Origin: Pseudomonadota bacterium
GTDB taxonomy: Bacteria > Pseudomonadota > Gammaproteobacteria > Burkholderiales > Ferrovaceae
Direction of reading: 5' to 3'
NCBI GenBank assembly: GCA_021804705.1
Contig: JAJZHC010000063.1
Location: forward strand, 1-7,519
DNA: 7,519 nt
Shown here: positions 6,992-7,519 of the stretch, one piece after another
Layout of the letters: each line of letters starts with the position of its first letter
How positions within the stretch are numbered: position 1 is the first letter of the stretch
Notes under the pieces: model-generated
What the model was told of the DNA's origin: nothing
The model's input: only the letters and a program-made list of their open reading frames with translations
The model's database searches: none
Translations under genes and position numbers: made by a program

Positions 6992-7387
6992 TTATGCCTC
7001 CGGCGCACCTTCAGCATCGGCCGTCCCTGCGGGACGATCCAGCAATTCCACCAGCGCCATGGGCGCGTTGTCGCCCTGGCGGAAGCCAAACTTGAGAATG
7101 CGCAAATAGCCCCCATTGCGGGTCTGGTAGCGCGGACCGAGTTCGTTGAACAGCTTGGTGACCATGTCGCGATCACGCAGCCGGCTGAACGCCAGGCGGC
7201 GATTGGCCAGCGAAGGTGCCTTGCCCAGCGTAATCAGGGGTTCTGCAACACGACGCAGCTCCTTGGCCTTGGGCAGGGTGGTGCGGATCACTTCATGCCG
7301 CAACAGTGAATTGGTCATGTTGCGCAGCATGGCCAGCCGATGGCTGGTGGTGCGGTTCAACTTGCGATTGCTAAGACGGTGACGCAT
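6992..7387 (-). CDS. rplQ: 50S ribosomal protein L17 (bL17)
   Basis: A 131-residue large-subunit ribosomal protein. The N-terminus (MRHR…KLNRTTSHRLAMLRNM) and later segments (KAKELRRVAEPLITLGK, RNGGYLRILKFGFRQGDNAP) are hallmark L17 sequence. The last dozen residues are a short Ala/Glu/Gly-rich tail, the variable part of the family. The ATG at 7387 has AAGGA about 9 bases upstream. The gene follows rpoA after 34 bases, the standard order at the end of the alpha operon, and is followed by a strong terminator. The sequence looks betaproteobacterial. Nothing is unusual about it. Confidence 0.98.
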   Translation of the reverse strand: MRHRLSNRKLNRTTSHRLAMLRNMTNSLLRHEVIRTTLPKAKELRRVAEPLITLGKAPSLANRRLAFSRLRDRDMVTKLFNELGPRYQTRNGGYLRILKFGFRQGDNAPMALVELLDRPAGTADAEGAPEA

Positions 7388-7421
7388 GATGAATTATCCT
7401 TAAGGTTCGATTCGAACGCGT

Positions 7422-7519
7422 TTAACGGCGGTCGGTCAGGCCGACAGGGGGCCAGTTTTCCAGCTTCATCCCGAGGGTCAAGCTCTTGGAGGCCAGCACT
7501 TCCTTGATTTCGTTGAGCG
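7422..7519 (-). CDS. rpoA: RNA polymerase alpha subunit, C-terminal 31 residues (5' part beyond window)
   Basis: The minus strand from the window edge translates to LNEIKEVLASKS followed by LTLGMKLENWPP, then a short tail ending in DRR and a TAA at 7424-7422. This is the last helix of the alpha C-terminal domain, which contacts UP elements and activators. The GMKLENWPP ending is typical of betaproteobacterial RpoA as I remember it. Only the 3' end is in the window. It is followed directly by rplQ. Confidence 0.95.
   Translation of the reverse strand, partial: LNEIKEVLASKSLTLGMKLENWPPVGLTDRR

Overview
The window reads almost entirely on the minus strand and fits a betaproteobacterium. The RpoA tail (…GMKLENWPP…) and the whole of RplQ resemble Burkholderiales, Neisseriales or Nitrosomonadales proteins as I remember them. 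Genus cannot be fixed without a database search.

Layout in the direction of transcription, from high to low coordinates: the 3' end of rpoA (7422-7519) and rplQ (6992-7387) close a ribosomal-protein/RNA-polymerase operon. That operon ends at a strong hairpin-plus-U-tract terminator (6931-6963). A regulatory region of about 200 bp follows. Next comes a tightly packed nitrate-assimilation operon: nirB (large subunit of NAD(P)H nitrite reductase, 4262-6721), nirD (Rieske-type small subunit, 3915-4265), nasA (molybdenum assimilatory nitrate reductase with a C-terminal Bfd-type [2Fe-2S] domain, 1069-3918) and a narK-type nitrate/nitrite transporter (1-1040, cut by the window edge). nirB/nirD and nirD/nasA each overlap by 4 bases (ATGA). 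The transporter starts 28 bases after nasA.

Together the genes take nitrate into the cell (NarK), reduce it to nitrite (NasA) and reduce nitrite to ammonium (NirBD). The upstream region has the arrangement expected of a nitrogen-controlled sigma-54 promoter. It holds a GG-N10-GC element, a full match to the IHF consensus about 60 bases upstream of the predicted start, and a full match to the NtrC core dyad about 130 bases upstream. The predicted transcript would begin at the foot of a long imperfect stem-loop ending just before the nirB Shine-Dalgarno.

I see no mobile element, CRISPR array, tRNA or wholly unknown gene family. The enzymes are familiar. The parts most worth a second look are the promoter/leader architecture, the NirB-like module at the C-terminus of NasA, and the intact Rieske ligands in NirD. 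No gene-free stretch exceeds 300 bases; the longest (6722-6991) is annotated below.
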